DNA from: Nematopogon swammerdamellus
Lineage: Eukaryota > Arthropoda > Insecta > Lepidoptera > Adelidae
NCBI GenBank assembly: GCA_946902875.1
Contig: OX336353.1
Coordinates: forward strand, 20,907,151 to 20,971,150
Direction: 5' to 3'
DNA: 64,000 bases
Positions 34,145 to 45,659 of the stretch are shown here, in pieces (position 1 is the first letter of the stretch; every line of letters starts with the position of its first letter). Position numbers and translations under genes: made by a program. Below the pieces are notes generated by a model that saw only the letters and a list, made by a program, of their open reading frames with translations, had not been told where the DNA came from and made no database searches.

Positions 34145-34545
34145 CTGGGTGTTCACGATAGCCTCGCGAGATGGATCGAATCATACTTGCGGAACCGCTC
34201 CCAAGCGGTGAGAATAGGTGCATACATGTCTAACTTCATCGAGATCCCGTCTGGTGTGCCGCAGGGCTCGCATCACGGGCCGCTGCTCTTCAACGCCTAT
34301 CTCTACGACATTGGCAAGCGTGTCCGGCACGCCCTGCTCCTTTTGTACGCTAATGATAAAAAAATTTAAGGTGTATTATGTAGATTAATCACGAATTAGA
34401 ATGCACCAAATTATAGGGCGACCTAGACAGCTTATGTAAGTACTGTGTGCTCAATCGCCTCGCCCTAAACGTTAATAAGTGCCAAGTCATCACGTTCACT
34501 AGGATCAGGAAGCCGTTGATTTATGCATATACCTAATAGTAAGTA
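34145..34545 (+). pseudogene. Decayed Jockey-type LINE reverse transcriptase fragment
   Basis: One frame (34147-34369) reads GVHDSLARWIESYLRNRSQA, then IPSGVPQGSHHGPLLFNAYL (RT motif 4, with the usual S in GS-x-LGP replaced) and LLLYANDKKI. The catalytic YADD is changed to YAND, and a stop follows. After a frameshift the sequence continues as LNRLALNVNKCQVITFT. It is 5'- and 3'-truncated and inactive. It comes from a different copy, and probably a different subfamily, than the reverse transcriptase at 41424-42561. Confidence 0.85.
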
Positions 34546-35794
34546 TGTATGTATTTATAGTTCATAAGTAAGCTGTTAAATTTCCTAATAAATAAATAAA
34601 TACCTATAACTAGCTTATATATAACCTGCCGCATTCATTAGACAACTAGAATACTTGCCAAAGATATTTGTTCTCAAAAACCACTAATAATTCCACGTTT
34701 GGTTCAGCAGCGCAAGGGTGAAAGCCTATTTCCTAAATAAGTTATATCTACGAAAAGCTCATTACTTCAGACACATTTCAAAGAAGAAAATACTTAAGCA
34801 TGTGTGTTGTGTAGTGCATTTTACGTTGCACCTTTATGAACTTCTAAAGGTAGTAATCTATACTCTCATAAACCTATGATCCCGTTGGTCGATCCTGTCT
34901 CACCGTGCGATGAAGATCGGTTGCATAATTTCAAAACTTGGTAAGCGAAACATTTCTCGATTTTGTATTTTGGTTGTTGTTCAAATAAAAGACATTTTGA
35001 GAATATTGTGAGTAACTAGTATTTTAGATGAGGCAGTCGAGCTTTCTGTAAATACAATATTGTCATCAGCATTTAGATTGCAGGGAATTTCCGCTCATAT
35101 ATCTAACAATATCTCGATGTGTAATCAGACTAGGCATAAAATAGATACCTACGTAGGTACGTTGCTACATATATAATCTAACTGCTGAATAGGCAGTGAC
35201 GTGGATTAGTAGATTAATTAAGTACATAATTAAGTCGGTACAATAGTTATCATATTTTTATAATAATTTGCCTTTATAAGTGAATGAAATGAAATATGTA
35301 CATTTATTTTTTCCCATAAACATATTAAGATAACGACGGGAAAAAACATGAGAGGAGAAAAAAGGGACCAACTCCAAGTACGTACGTATGTAGCAGTTGC
35401 GGAGTAGCTACATATATTGACTAAACCTTATGTTTTAATCTGATAGATAACACTGATGTGTTTATTTGTATGTAAACAAAACCATGTATTATTATGTTAT
35501 TTAAGTTGAGTATGTATATTTCATACTGATATTCACTCTTTAGTATATACTGCATTGTCCGCCCCTACGTGTTTTCCACATCCTAAAGGTTAGTTCGTAA
35601 AGAATGCTACAAGGCATCTTGACTTTTGTAACCACTTTTATATAATGGTACCTATACAATAAAGTTTATTTTCATTTTAATTCAAGTTTGAATAAATAAT
35701 TTATAGTTTAGAAGACAAACATAAAAACATTTTTTAATTTAAAATGTATGAACGAATAATACGAATCCTCCAGACGTAGAGAAGCCGAGATTTT

Positions 35795-35925
35795 AACGGT
35801 GCTGGGAGCCACCGAGACGACGAGGACGCGACGGCGACGCGACGCGACGACCCACGTCGGCGAACATTAGACGAGATAGAACATCTCATCCATGGACACC
35901 GACGGCGGCGGCGACGCGGCGGGAT
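35795..35925 (+). repeat. Interspersed repeat related to 8090-8275
   Basis: It carries GGGAGCCACCGAGACGACG, ACGAGATAGAACATCTCATC and CACCGACGGCGG, in inverted orientation relative to 8090-8275. CGACG-type expansion makes it CpG-rich. Confidence 0.45.
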
Positions 35926-35929
35926 GTAG

Positions 35930-36560
35930 GTAGGTACCTAATGCTGCTGGCTGCGTTCCCTCTGCCTGCGCGGCCAGACTGACGCGCCGGAGGAGGAGCG
36001 ACCCGCCCGGCTGTCCCCACACTATTCGCGCACCCTCTTGCCCAGCTACATCAACAATTGCTATCCGGGTCGCGCAGACCGGACAATATTGAATTGATTA
36101 CATCGCTCGTACAAATTGAATGAAATAAACTATATAAAGCACAATACAAACGTTCGTGTAAAATAACGTGGAAGCTGAGCGCTATCGCGGCGCGCGCGTC
36201 GCGACCCCTAACCTCACCCGCGCCACTCCTATCGCCCCTACACCCACTCTACCTTATCTTGACAATCACATCTGACCCTCCACTCTGCCGAGAAGACCAA
36301 CGAACGACCTGACAAGCTAAGATAATAGAAATAATCTCACGTAAACTCTTCCACGTTTACATTGGCGAGCATGAATGTGAGCGATTGATTGCACATTTAT
36401 AGCACAGGAGACCGACGAGGAGTGACGCGGTGAAATAGAAGGAGTGTAGTAGGTGTGCGACCGACGACGCATATCACCAGTGCGTTATCTACTGCGCAGA
36501 CGCGGAGCCGCCGCCGCCGCACCCCGCCGACTTCCAGTTAGTGTTCTGAGAAATTGTACT
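35930..36560. promoter_or_regulatory. GC-rich region about 1.8 kb inside intron 1 from Poxm exon 1
   Basis: CpG-dense patches lie at 35940-36060, 36180-36300 and 36400-36540 within AT-rich DNA. No open frame with a domain was found. The position near exon 1 makes a regulatory island or an alternative first exon possible. The evidence is composition only. Confidence 0.3.
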
Positions 36561-36754
36561 AAAGATGCTTTATATGGGCTCTATCGATGTCTTATTATTA
36601 CAAAACAAAACATTTCACTCGAATTTTATATTTATCTACTTGGGTAGTGTGGAGCGCGATCGCGGTTGGAGTTCAATGCTTGTGGCTTGTGGAGTTACGC
36701 ATTACTGAAATCTCCGCAAACCACAATTTTGGCTCCAGCACTACTTTGATATGT

Positions 36755-37030
36755 ACATACATACATACATATCACACGCTGTATCCCGATAATCGGGGTA
36801 AGCAGAGTAATCGAAATTGTGCTGCAGGTGCTCTTGTAAATTACAGCACAACACCGACCACCACATTTAGCAAAGCATTCGGACAAGATAACTAACTATC
36901 ACTATTAAGACTATCACGCAGCAAGTAAGAAGGCTGAAGACCCACCCGCTGCACGACTCGGTGGCAGGACCGTTCCAAGGTGAGAGGTGGCTAACCTGTC
37001 ACCTTTTAGCACGGCATCTTATTCTTATAG
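36755..37030 (+). repeat. Interspersed repeat 'CGATAATCGGGGTAAG', copy 4
   Basis: The block order follows 23289-23600: (CATA)n, CACGCTGTATCCCGATAATC, TTACAGCACAACACCGACCA, GAAGACCCACC, GGTGAGAGGTGGCTAACCTG and GCACGGCATCTT. Confidence 0.7.
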
Positions 37031-37743
37031 GTTGGTCTCCATGTAAATTTTATCAATGTCATTCCAAGTTCAGTAGGACGGACAGCCGCCGCCGCCGCCG
37101 ACTCGTCGAAAGGGAATCAGCGATATTTGAGCTGAACTAGCTCCCATCTCCTCGCGGTTCTGTTTGTAAGAAGGTAAGTAAAGAAAGTGGTAATGACTAA
37201 TAAGGAAATCGAGGCGACCGAACATATTATACCTACCTAGTATAAACCAATTTAACTCAAGTTATTTTATTGCATAGATCATACATATATACTTAAAAGG
37301 CCTTTTTATATAGAGCCTATATACTGCGCTGATCCCGCTGTCTGTCATACATAGTATTACCTAGTATATGTATTCTACATAGTCTAAAACCATTGTTTCC
37401 TTCTCTTGACAATATTTAAAAACTATTTTATTTCTTCTATCTTTACTTATGTATATATCTGGTATATAGGTATAGTATTCAAACTATCCATATTTAAATT
37501 TATCTATCTTTTGTATTCCCGCACATTTGTCATATCATAATATTTATAATACCTATCTCTTTCCGCCACTCACTAGCAGTTATCATACCCTAACTAAAGG
37601 TATTCTGTGAGAAAATGTCTAGAGGCATTAAGTGTTACCCTTTACCCATATTTTATTTGAGTGCAATAAATATATAGGCACAACACAATACAATACAAGG
37701 GCTTCTTCAGCGCTTCACAGCTACTGTCAATTATTGGAACTTG

Positions 37744-38133
37744 TGAACTCTACATTTTCTCCTCCCAAAATAAAAATAATCAATAACAAAAAAGTTTATT
37801 GATATAGTTACAGATGTATTCAAATATGACATAATGAATGACAAATAGGCACTTTTAGATACCTTTAAGAAAGTGCTTACATTAATTTGTTTATAATTTA
37901 GAATCAGTGAAATATTCCTGATTTGAAATAATGATTGGAACTTGTGTTGAATAATTTCAAATCAGGAATATTTCACTAATTCTAAACTATATAAACAAAT
38001 TAATATAAGCACTAACTTAAAGATATCGAAAAGTGCCTATTTGTCATTATGTAATATTTGAATACATCTGTAACCATATCAATAAACTGTTTTGTTATTG
38101 ATTATTTTTATTTTGAGAGGTGAACATGTAGAG
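37744..38133. repeat. Foldback element near Poxm exon 1
   Basis: The arms, of about 180 bp (37744-37925 and 37945-38133), are diverged but clear reverse complements. They share AAAATAAAAATAATCAATAA, TACAGATGTATTCAAATAT, GACAAATAGGCACTTTT and TGAAATATTCCTGATTTGAA. The right end is 223 bp from the exon 1 donor, inside intron 1. Confidence 0.88.
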
Positions 38134-38356
38134 TCATGCTTTTTCTGGAGCGGTGTCCACTATCCACCCCTAATATTGTCGCTACCATTGTGGTGAGTGG
38201 TGATTATCTACCTACTTTATAATTTAAGGTTTTATGTTTAGGTCTCATTGTACTTACTTACATTTTTGGAAATATTTTTATCGTGGAAACAAATTATTGT
38301 CTCTACCTAAAATACGGGTAGGAAGGAAAGTGTGTATGTTGAGTGTAGAGACAGAC

Positions 38357-38438
38357 CTGGGTCCATGGTGTAGCCGCCGGCGCCGGCCGCGTGCAGGGAG
38401 CCGTACTCCTTGCCGGTCATGCTCTCGGAGCCCAGCAT
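38357..38438 (-). CDS. Poxm: Pox meso, exon 1 (start codon and leader)
   Basis: ATG at 38438-38436 opens 27 codons (MLGSESMTGKEYGSLHAAG and on to YTMDP) plus one base. The donor CCAG|gtctgt follows at 38356. The leftover G joins AG of exon 2 to give Glu28 and continues in frame into [14 protein letters not shown], which strongly supports the link across 35.5 kb. An in-frame TAA lies 54 nt upstream of this ATG, so it is the first possible start in this frame within the exon. The N-terminal leader before a Pax paired domain is poorly conserved, so its sequence adds no functional information. Pox meso acts in the nucleus as a DNA-binding developmental regulator. Confidence 0.85.
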
Positions 38439-38489
38439 CTCGCCGTGCCGTGCCGTGCGGTGCCGCGCTGTGCCGTGGCGGCGCGGCGC

Positions 38490-38504
38490 TTAGCGCTCGC
38501 GCAT
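38490..38504 (-). other. Minimal upstream ORF in Poxm leader
   Basis: ATG CGC GAG CGC TAA (four codons) is in the same frame as the main start and ends 51 nt before it. Another five-codon upstream ORF (ATG CTT CAT TGG ATA TAG) begins at about 38721. Both matter only if the leader is transcribed through here. Confidence 0.5.
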
Positions 38505-38563
38505 GGCACTCCGACGCCGACGCTGGCGTACAGCCTTTTTTTAGCCTTAGACACTTTTAAACT

Positions 38564-38571
38564 TATTTATA
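38564..38571 (-). promoter_or_regulatory. Candidate TATA box (TATAAATA)
   Basis: It lies about 126 nt upstream of the Poxm ATG on the minus strand. No good initiator lies 30 nt downstream, so it may be fortuitous. Confidence 0.25.
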
Positions 38572-39030
38572 TGCCAAGTAATACTATTTGGAGGATCTTT
38601 CGTGTTTTCTTTTATAATAAAAAAAAAAATTGTCTTCAACTTTTACAGATTAATTAAAAACACTCGCAGGCACTTCTGACGGTTCAATTTTTTTTTTCCA
38701 AAATCTATATCCAATGAAGCATAACGCGAAAACAAGAAAACAAAGCGAGCGCGGGAAATCTGACGGATGACTGAGCGCGCGAGCGGCGCGCGCGCAGGTC
38801 GGAGCGGACGCGCGGGCGCGGGGCGGAGCGCCCTCGCTCTCATTGGCCGGCACGGATACACGCCATTTGCCGGCGCGCCGACCCCAACATTCCGTGCGGC
38901 CAATCCGCACGCTTCATTTGAACTGTTTTCCTTTTTCCCTGGAGTGTGCATTTTCTCCGTAGTCTCTCTCGCTCCGGCGGGGAGGCCGAACAGTTTTCCG
39001 CCGCTGAAGTGAGACGGAGTGCGAGGGCTG

Positions 39031-40568
39031 AGTTCCGGCGGTAATGAAGCGACGAGAGCATTGTGAAAATATTGAAACAACTTACATATACAGCGGCGCT
39101 CCCACGAGAGGCACTTATAATAATAGTTTTAGTTAAATATTCTGTGCGCCAGATTAATTTCCATTTCAATTTCCGTTGAATATCTGGCTGCTGATTTTAT
39201 TTCGCATGCACGAGTGCACTCCATTGTGGACGTTCTTATTAAGTACGTATAACCAGTTTATCAACTTACTGCTTAGATAATTGTTTACATAAATGAAACT
39301 ATTTATAATTTTTCCATAACGGTTTCTGTATGCACGTACGTATACGTACCTTTATAAGTAGGTACGTACCTATGGAGCTTGTAATGTTTTACCAATACCC
39401 TGCTTGCGAAGGTTTCTGCCGGTTCTTCTTCGTGGGTGTAATCGAACCGGATAGAACTAACTGACAAGTTCGAGTCTTACTGCCATAGGAATACTTAATA
39501 AACATTGTTTATTGTTTATTGTATAATTACATCCATAGGTAGGTAACCTACGCTTGGACATGTCGAAAATTCCGCCAGTTCTAAATTTAATGCGAAGAAG
39601 AACTGACAAACAAACTTCGCAAGTCACTATGTTTTGTTAGTACCTTATAAGTTTTATATTTAAAGTAATTTACAATAATTAACCCATACTACCGCTCACA
39701 AGAACATTAATATTGACAGCATAAATATGCACACTGAATAATCTGACCACTCTGCCTATTTATTACACTACAACAACAAAAACAACAACAATACCTAATT
39801 GTTTGCCTATTGGTATGTGCTACGTAACTACCTAACTGGCGATTTTTATTTAGAAATGTTTTTTTTTACCATTATCTCATTCATAGCAATATTTCAGAGA
39901 TGTCGGCACTCGCCTGTTGAGTAGATAATTAGTGAGATCGTCTGCCTGCGCCGACAAAGCTCTTCCGTGATCCGCCGCCCCTTGCTCCCCTCGCCCCTCG
40001 CCCCTCGCCCCTCACTCCGGCGGCGCTGTACACCGACCGCGACGCAGCTGTAGCCGGTCGGCAGGCATTTTTCATAATTTTATGAAAATTATCTCCATTC
40101 TTAGTGTAGCGTATATAGTAGGTAAGAAGTAGGAATAAAGTAATTCTGTCAATAGGTTTGTCATTGTGGTTTTTGCTATCAATACCCTGTTATCATAGAT
40201 GCATTATTGCTCCAAAACATTTACAAGTGGCAGAAGCTTTACTCACACGTCGTGGGGTGGTTGATAACAAAGACGCAGGTCTCCATCTTAAGGGCGCAGT
40301 TTCAACGAGAATGCGGGGCACACGTAGAAAAATAAACAGATGGGTGGGACTAGAAGACGGCGGCGCTGGCTTATTTTCTACCGAAGAACAATAAGACTTC
40401 AAAACTGAAGAATAAACTATAATGATTCAAAATAAGTGTGAGCAACGATCGTGTACCTATTTAGGATATTTCTGCATAATATAATGAATGTATTGAAACA
40501 ATAATAATATTATTACCAATATTATTATTTATTTACATAAACAATATTACATATTTTTAACATTTACA
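39031..40568. other. Poxm upstream intergenic DNA
   Basis: No gene is recognised. It contains short CCCCTCG repeats at 39980-40012 and a pair of LINE-tail-like words near 39410-39620. The open frame at 40158-40394 has no recognisable domain. Confidence 0.5.
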
Positions 40569-40858
40569 TACCGTTGGAGGCTGACCGTGGTTCGGATTCC
40601 ACGTAAAACTGTAGGTCCCTTCCCTTCTTACCTTACTAGGTGGTAGGGTTTATCCCGCCCGGGTTGCTACTACCGCACTGAGCGGAACGTCGGTCGAAAC
40701 GTCTATGTAAACAGTTCGTGTTTTCTGTCCAGTTCAGTGTGTAGCCGACATGAAATTAAGGGATGCACTGACAGGGCACCTAGTTCACCCTGTGTTATGG
40801 GCTGACATCACGGATGTTATAGGTGATGTAGCCAACCGTGTCAGTTTCCATAAAAAAA
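40569..40858 (+). mobile_element. SINE copy, 5'-truncated
   Basis: It starts just before the B box (GGAGGCTGACCGTGGTTCGG) and runs to the A-tail at 40851-40858. The A box and 5S-like segment are missing. Confidence 0.8.
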
Positions 40859-41125
40859 ATACATATAGACAGCACACAGTTAATAAACCAAACGATTTGA
40901 AAAAGTCTCTACAAGATGTTGTTCGCGGTACACTGGCTAATACCCTTATCGCTCGTTTTTGTAGTATTAGCACTCTTTCAGCATCGGTTGAGTAATTTAA
41001 CTAATGTTCAAATAACAATTAAAAACACAATACACTATTCTTAATTACATGTGTGAAAATTGACAAAGGTAGTCAGTAAGAACACCAAAATGTAATTACG
41101 TAACTATTTAAATCTTTGAATTACG

Positions 41126-41147
41126 TATTTATTTATTTATTTATTTG
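41126..41147. repeat. (ATTT)n tail of the minus-strand LINE
   Basis: On the minus strand it reads (AAAT)n and marks the 3' end of the LINE that runs from 42561 down to here. Confidence 0.8.
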
Positions 41148-41423
41148 TATTAGGTACTTTCACAGAGAAGTTGACACAACACACGGCTTATCTACAACAG
41201 TTTACAGGAGCAGTCAACTCTCCAAAATAAAGTACACAACATGCTAACTAACGTGCTAACGAAAAACAATGTTGACTACCTATATATTTTCAGTATAAAA
41301 CCATAAACAATCTCTAAACTATGAAAAATTGAAATAAAAACAAAGCAAAAAAGGAAAATAAACAAGATATAAAATTTGACGTCTGGCTAAATCTAAATCT
41401 ACAATTTTGATACCTATAATTAA

Positions 41424-42561
41424 TTAATTACCTTCAGAAGATAAGTTAGACAAAACTGTTGTCACACTTTTTTTAAACCGAGCTACGGAGTAATGATATA
41501 TATCTATATCTGCATCTTTATCCCTGATAATTTCGTATGTACGACAAATACGAAGAATAGGACTAAAGTACGCCATATTATTTTTACATGCGGGTAAGTA
41601 AAACATTCTAGGACGTCTGATTTGTCCTACTCTCGTATTGAAACATATCTTTGACAATATATTGGTCTCAAGCCTAGCGTGAATAACATTATACAGGCAC
41701 ATAGCATCAAATACGTCGCGTCTGACAACTAATTTAACTATTTTAAATTTATTTAACCTATCTTCGTATGTTACGAGCCTTCTTCTATGCCCATATCTGT
41801 ATGACACGGATCTCAATAATTTTTTCTGTACTGATTCAATGCGATCCCTGTGGACTGCATAGTGAGGCGACCATATAACTGAAGCATACTCCAAACGACT
41901 TCTGATCAAACTGTTATATAAATATATTAAGCTATGAGGTCTCTTAAAGCCTTTTGTAATTCTGAGAATAAAGCCAAGGAGCTGGTTAGATTTCTTCGTA
42001 ATGACTGTACAGTGCTCACTCAAGGTTAATTTCGCATCAAGCAACACTCCAAGGTCTCTTGCCAAAGTCTTGCGTTCTAGAATATGGTGTTCTAGTTTAT
42101 AGTTATAATTAATTACATTGAATTTACGAGTGAAAGTTATAACAAAACATTTTGAGACATTCAAAAACATATGATTTTTCTTACACCATTCAGATACAAT
42201 ATTTAAGTCCAGCTGCAAGTCCATACAATCATCGGTACTGCAGATAGCTTTAAATAGTTTTAAGTCATCCGCGTACAGTAAGCAGTTACAAGAAAGTGTA
42301 GAAATGAGATCATTGATAAATATTATAAATAATAAAGGCCCCAAATGTGAACCTTGAGGCACGCCGGATGTAACTGATACAGGTGGTGAAGTAAATCCAT
42401 TAATTGCCACAATTTGACTGCGATTGCTGACATACGAAGTAACCCATCGCAGTAAGCTGCCGTGAATTCCATAAGAAGCAAGTTTCAAAATAAGCAGTCT
42501 ATGATTAACCTTATCAAAGGCTTTCCGGAAATCAGTGTAAATGGAATCGACCTGAACGCGA
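41424..42561 (-). pseudogene. Jockey-type LINE reverse transcriptase, 5'-truncated
   Basis: About 378 open codons encode the palm and C-terminal part of a non-LTR reverse transcriptase. IYTDFRKAFDKVNH is RT motif 3, SGVPQGSHLGPLLFIIFIND is motif 4, and the catalytic LLYADDLKLF is intact (YADD at 42275-42264). The thumb follows, with DLGVLLDAKLTLSEH and a C-terminal RRDVFDAMCLYNVIH region, ending in TAA at 41424. The endonuclease and the start of the reverse transcriptase are missing. At 42561 the sequence switches to a SINE fragment. The 3' UTR is 41148-41423 and the (AAAT)n tail is 41126-41147. The frame is uninterrupted, so the copy is fairly young but cannot act alone. Confidence 0.88.
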
Positions 42562-42706
42562 GTTTCGACCGACATTTCATTCAGTGCGGTGGTACCAACC
42601 CGGGCAGGATAAACCCTACCACCTAGTAATATAAGAAGGGAGTCACTCCCTTTAGACGGGGAGAGATGCAGTGGAGCTATTCTTTTAAAGTACCGGCCCC
42701 ACACTG
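42562..42706 (-). mobile_element. SINE body with alternative head
   Basis: Reading the minus strand: GTGTGGGGCCGGTACTTTAA, ATAGCTCCACTGCATCTCTC, then the hybrid SINE body from ACTCCCTTCTTATATTAC to TTGGTACCACCGCACTGAAT. The same head-body join occurs at 57890-58098. Confidence 0.75.
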
Positions 42707-44009
42707 CAACTTTCGCAACAGCCCTTTGGCCCCGAAGTCTACGCAAGGTCCAGCAGGTTTACCTGGTCGCGACGAGGTCATCGTGGGTAACGTTGAGAAA
42801 TCCGATCATTTTGTACAAAACCACAGAATAGAAAAGAGTACTCCGTACAGAAGCTGCTCTGTACAAACACTCACAAAGAAATAGCTACTCTGCGACGACG
42901 CGATAAAGTACAAATTGACTCGCCCAGAGCTGCATGCCTAACCACGATAATTGCCTACATTTCGCTTCTCTTTCTGTCGTGTAACTCTATCTCGAAAGCG
43001 CGCCGTTCAGCGCGTTAAGGGCTGTGTCTTTGTGCTGTCTTATTGTGAGGAATAAAATGAAGATGATACCTACCAACTTTTATCGTTCTAGCTACCAACG
43101 ATATGATATTTAGCTACGGCAAATTCATGCGAACAAATTCATGCATGCGTTAGCGTCACAATTAGTTTCTCACATCGAAGCGTGCATTGCGTGCAACCTT
43201 CCAGTGATAGTTTTGTTTGATCAATAAATTTAATGATCAATGATCATCTACAATGTACCTATTATCCTTATACGAATTAGGCCATACACACCACGCTGTT
43301 CGGCGTACTAATGTTATTGGCAATATAATAATATCATTTTAAATCAATGACCTCCTACTATATGAATAAATAAATTACTAGAAATAAATCAAAATGCTAC
43401 TAAACAAAATACTTACCTTTTTTCGTCTCTCGGCAATGAAAAAAAAGACAAGTTTTCATTTGTCTGTTGACTTTTGCACCCGTCCACTGCACAATAATTA
43501 CGTGATTTCGACATTTTCTAAATTCGAAAGCGCCACACGCCCGGTCTGGCTGGATAGCGACAGCCCACTGTTAATTGTACATTAGTCGGTACGCCAAGCG
43601 GTAGGCATTTAACTCGCGACCTTGAGCGAGTGACGAAGGCCTGACAAAACCCACACACGCACACAAACTACGAGTATATCTCTACATAACAGGTACATAG
43701 GTGCCTACTTACCTATCTAATAAATCCTGCAGTTAACACATCAAAGAGAGTCCAGACATTTCTCACGTAGTGAGTCGGGAGTCTGCGAATTGCCGAAAGG
43801 TATTTCAGTAATATCCAGATTATTTCTTCTTCAATTTTTTTTTCTGAAAAACTTCGCCCGAAAGTAATTAACAAATATTCGGCGTGCTCCAAATGTGTAG
43901 AGGGTGGAACATTATAGCGTTGGCAAAGAATAAAATTAATAAAGTTGGCACATACCGATAGAAAATATTTAAGTTATGGTCTATTTAAGTAATTAATTAT
44001 TAAGTAAAT
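42707..44009. other. Unassigned DNA
   Basis: No coding sequence or repeat family is recognised in this 1.3-kb stretch. Confidence 0.5.
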
Positions 44010-44462
44010 CCTTACCTATAATAAAATCCAACGTCTGCTTTCTGTCTGTCTGAGTGTCTGTCTGTCCGCTTATAACTCGAGAACCATTAAACCGATTTTA
44101 ATAAAACAAAATTCTACGGATAGCTTGATTCTTCCCATCAACTATAGGCTACTTACTATCACGCTAAATGGCGTATGAGGTTAGCAGTGAAGTGAAATAT
44201 GAGAGCGGGCGGAGCCGCGGGCACAGCTTGTGCTTTATAAATTACAAGCTGTGCCCGCGGCTCCGCCCGCTCTCATATTTCACTTCACTGCTAACCTCAT
44301 AAGCTATTTGGCGTGATAGCCTATAGTTGATGGGAAGAATCAAGCTATCCGTAGAATTTTGTTTTATTAAAATCGGTTCAGTGGTTCTCGAGTTATAAGC
44401 GGACAGACAGACACTCAGACACTCAGACAGAAAGCAGACGTTGGATTTTATTATAGGTAAGG
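44010..44462. repeat. Long near-perfect inverted repeat
   Basis: The arms of about 220 bp (44010-44231 and 44244-44462) are almost exact reverse complements around a 12-bp loop. Each arm reads from ACAAGCTGTGCCCGCGGCTC outward to GACGTTGGATTTTATTATAG. This is the layout of a lepidopteran LINE/RTE-like 3' tail placed head to head. Flanks end CCTTACC / GGTAAGG. Confidence 0.92.
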
Positions 44463-44567
44463 ATAAGGATAAAATGTTATATTAGTGAATGCTTTATGGC
44501 TAAAGTCTAGGTAGGTACCTACCTAACTACTTAGCTGCAAGACGAAAGGTGAATTAGAATGAAATAT

Positions 44568-44685
44568 ATTTTTTTTATGTAAACCAGCATGGGTGGCTGT
44601 GCCGAGAGACCAATGGTGCAGTCGACAGAGCCAAAATCACCTCTCCTCGCGAAACCACGCTCAGTTAGGTGCTATTTAATATCAA
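44568..44685 (-). mobile_element. LINE 3' UTR fragment (Jockey-like), minus strand
   Basis: A T-run at 44570-44577, then the complement of ACATGxTGGTTTACAT, CCATTGGTC, GTCGACTG, CTCGCGAAACCACGCTCA. It is homologous to 3760-3850. Confidence 0.65.
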
Positions 44686-44726
44686 TGCCGAATAAGATAG
44701 ATTTCCATATCTACATAGGCAATTTT

Positions 44727-44835
44727 TTTATTGAAAGCGCAACATGTGGTGCCGAGCCACCCATGAGGTGTCTAACGACGCCCATAGACTACCCCCGCCC
44801 GTTTGCGGGGGTAGCGAATGCCATACCAGCCTGTC
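44727..44835 (+). repeat. Interspersed repeat 'GCCGAGCCACCCAT', copy 3
   Basis: It is homologous to 22585-22690 and 21265-21335. CCCCCGCCCG / CGGGGG inside forms a short stem. Confidence 0.55.
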
Positions 44836-45659
44836 AGGTGCCCATTACCGCCACTCTTGAAGGTAAGTTTGTAGGTAATTATTTAGCTACCTCGTAAAAT
44901 GCAAAGAAGAAGTAGCAGCAGTAGGTAGAGAAATACATTTACTTATTTACTTACTTACAACATATACCTACAAATACATCTGAGCACTCTTAAATATTGA
45001 ACCCTCTATGGAAGTCGCTAGGTCGGCGCCCGCGCATGCACCATCTACCTACAACTTGCTTACTATCCAATGACGCGTCATGGGTACTTAGTAGCGGTTG
45101 GTATTTTGGCAAATATTTCCCTAGACGGGCTTATGTCCTCGAAATCGGAGCCGATAGCGGGGATCAGTGGTATGGGTGTAAAATCGGGTGCTACTCTATA
45201 GACGTATACCACGTCCCTACCGTTCGGCGAAACCTCCTCGATTTCTCGACACACGTTCACACTCGCCGAGACGGCGCGGCGGCCGACCGTAAATCGACCT
45301 CAATCGTGACTTCAATAATAAATATTTCTACTGCGTCGATTCGATTTCGGAAAGCAAATATTTAGTGATTGGTAGTGAACTTTGGTCTAGTAAAATTATA
45401 AACGCACTAGCGCCTAGCACCTGAAAATGGAGAATATAGGTAGAGAGCAGTTGTTGCCAGCTCTTATTTCTTGTAAAACATGACATGCGTCACCAGTAGG
45501 TACGAATACGAACTCGTAGTCCATCGTCACGCACGATTTACCTGCACGTACGTTGGGTCGTCACTACTCCGTGCGTGGACACTGTTGGTGCAATGCCACG
45601 CGCGCTTCGATGACGTACGCTTCGATGATGCGACTAACTTCTCTGCGGCGGTTGTCTCG

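Larger units (their letters stand above)
2830..38356 (-). other. Poxm: Poxm intron 1, about 35.5 kb
   Basis: This is a phase-1 intron. The donor is CCAG|gtctgt at 38356 and the acceptor is ttgcag at 2830. It separates the 27 leader codons from the paired domain. It holds most of the transposable elements listed here and several CpG-rich patches that might be enhancers or alternative promoters. No second gene was recognised inside it. Confidence 0.85.
38440..39030 (-). promoter_or_regulatory. Poxm: GC-rich promoter-like region of Poxm
   Basis: CpG-dense DNA lies directly upstream of exon 1. It has two CCAAT-type elements (38844 and 38901 areas, both near ATTGGC/GCCAAT) and several GC boxes. 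On the minus strand TCAGTC (38773-38768) fits the arthropod initiator TCAKTY exactly, predicting a TATA-less start near 38771 and a leader of about 330 nt. A TATAAATA (38571-38564) closer to the ATG is an alternative. Which one is used cannot be told from sequence. Confidence 0.5.

Noticed and set aside
38234..38657. Plus-strand frames over Poxm exon 1
   Set aside because: They run antisense to the exon and through its GC-rich promoter, with no recognisable protein family.
42562..42746. N-terminal extension of the reverse transcriptase frame
   Set aside because: This part is SINE body and head sequence; homology to reverse transcriptase starts at 42561.
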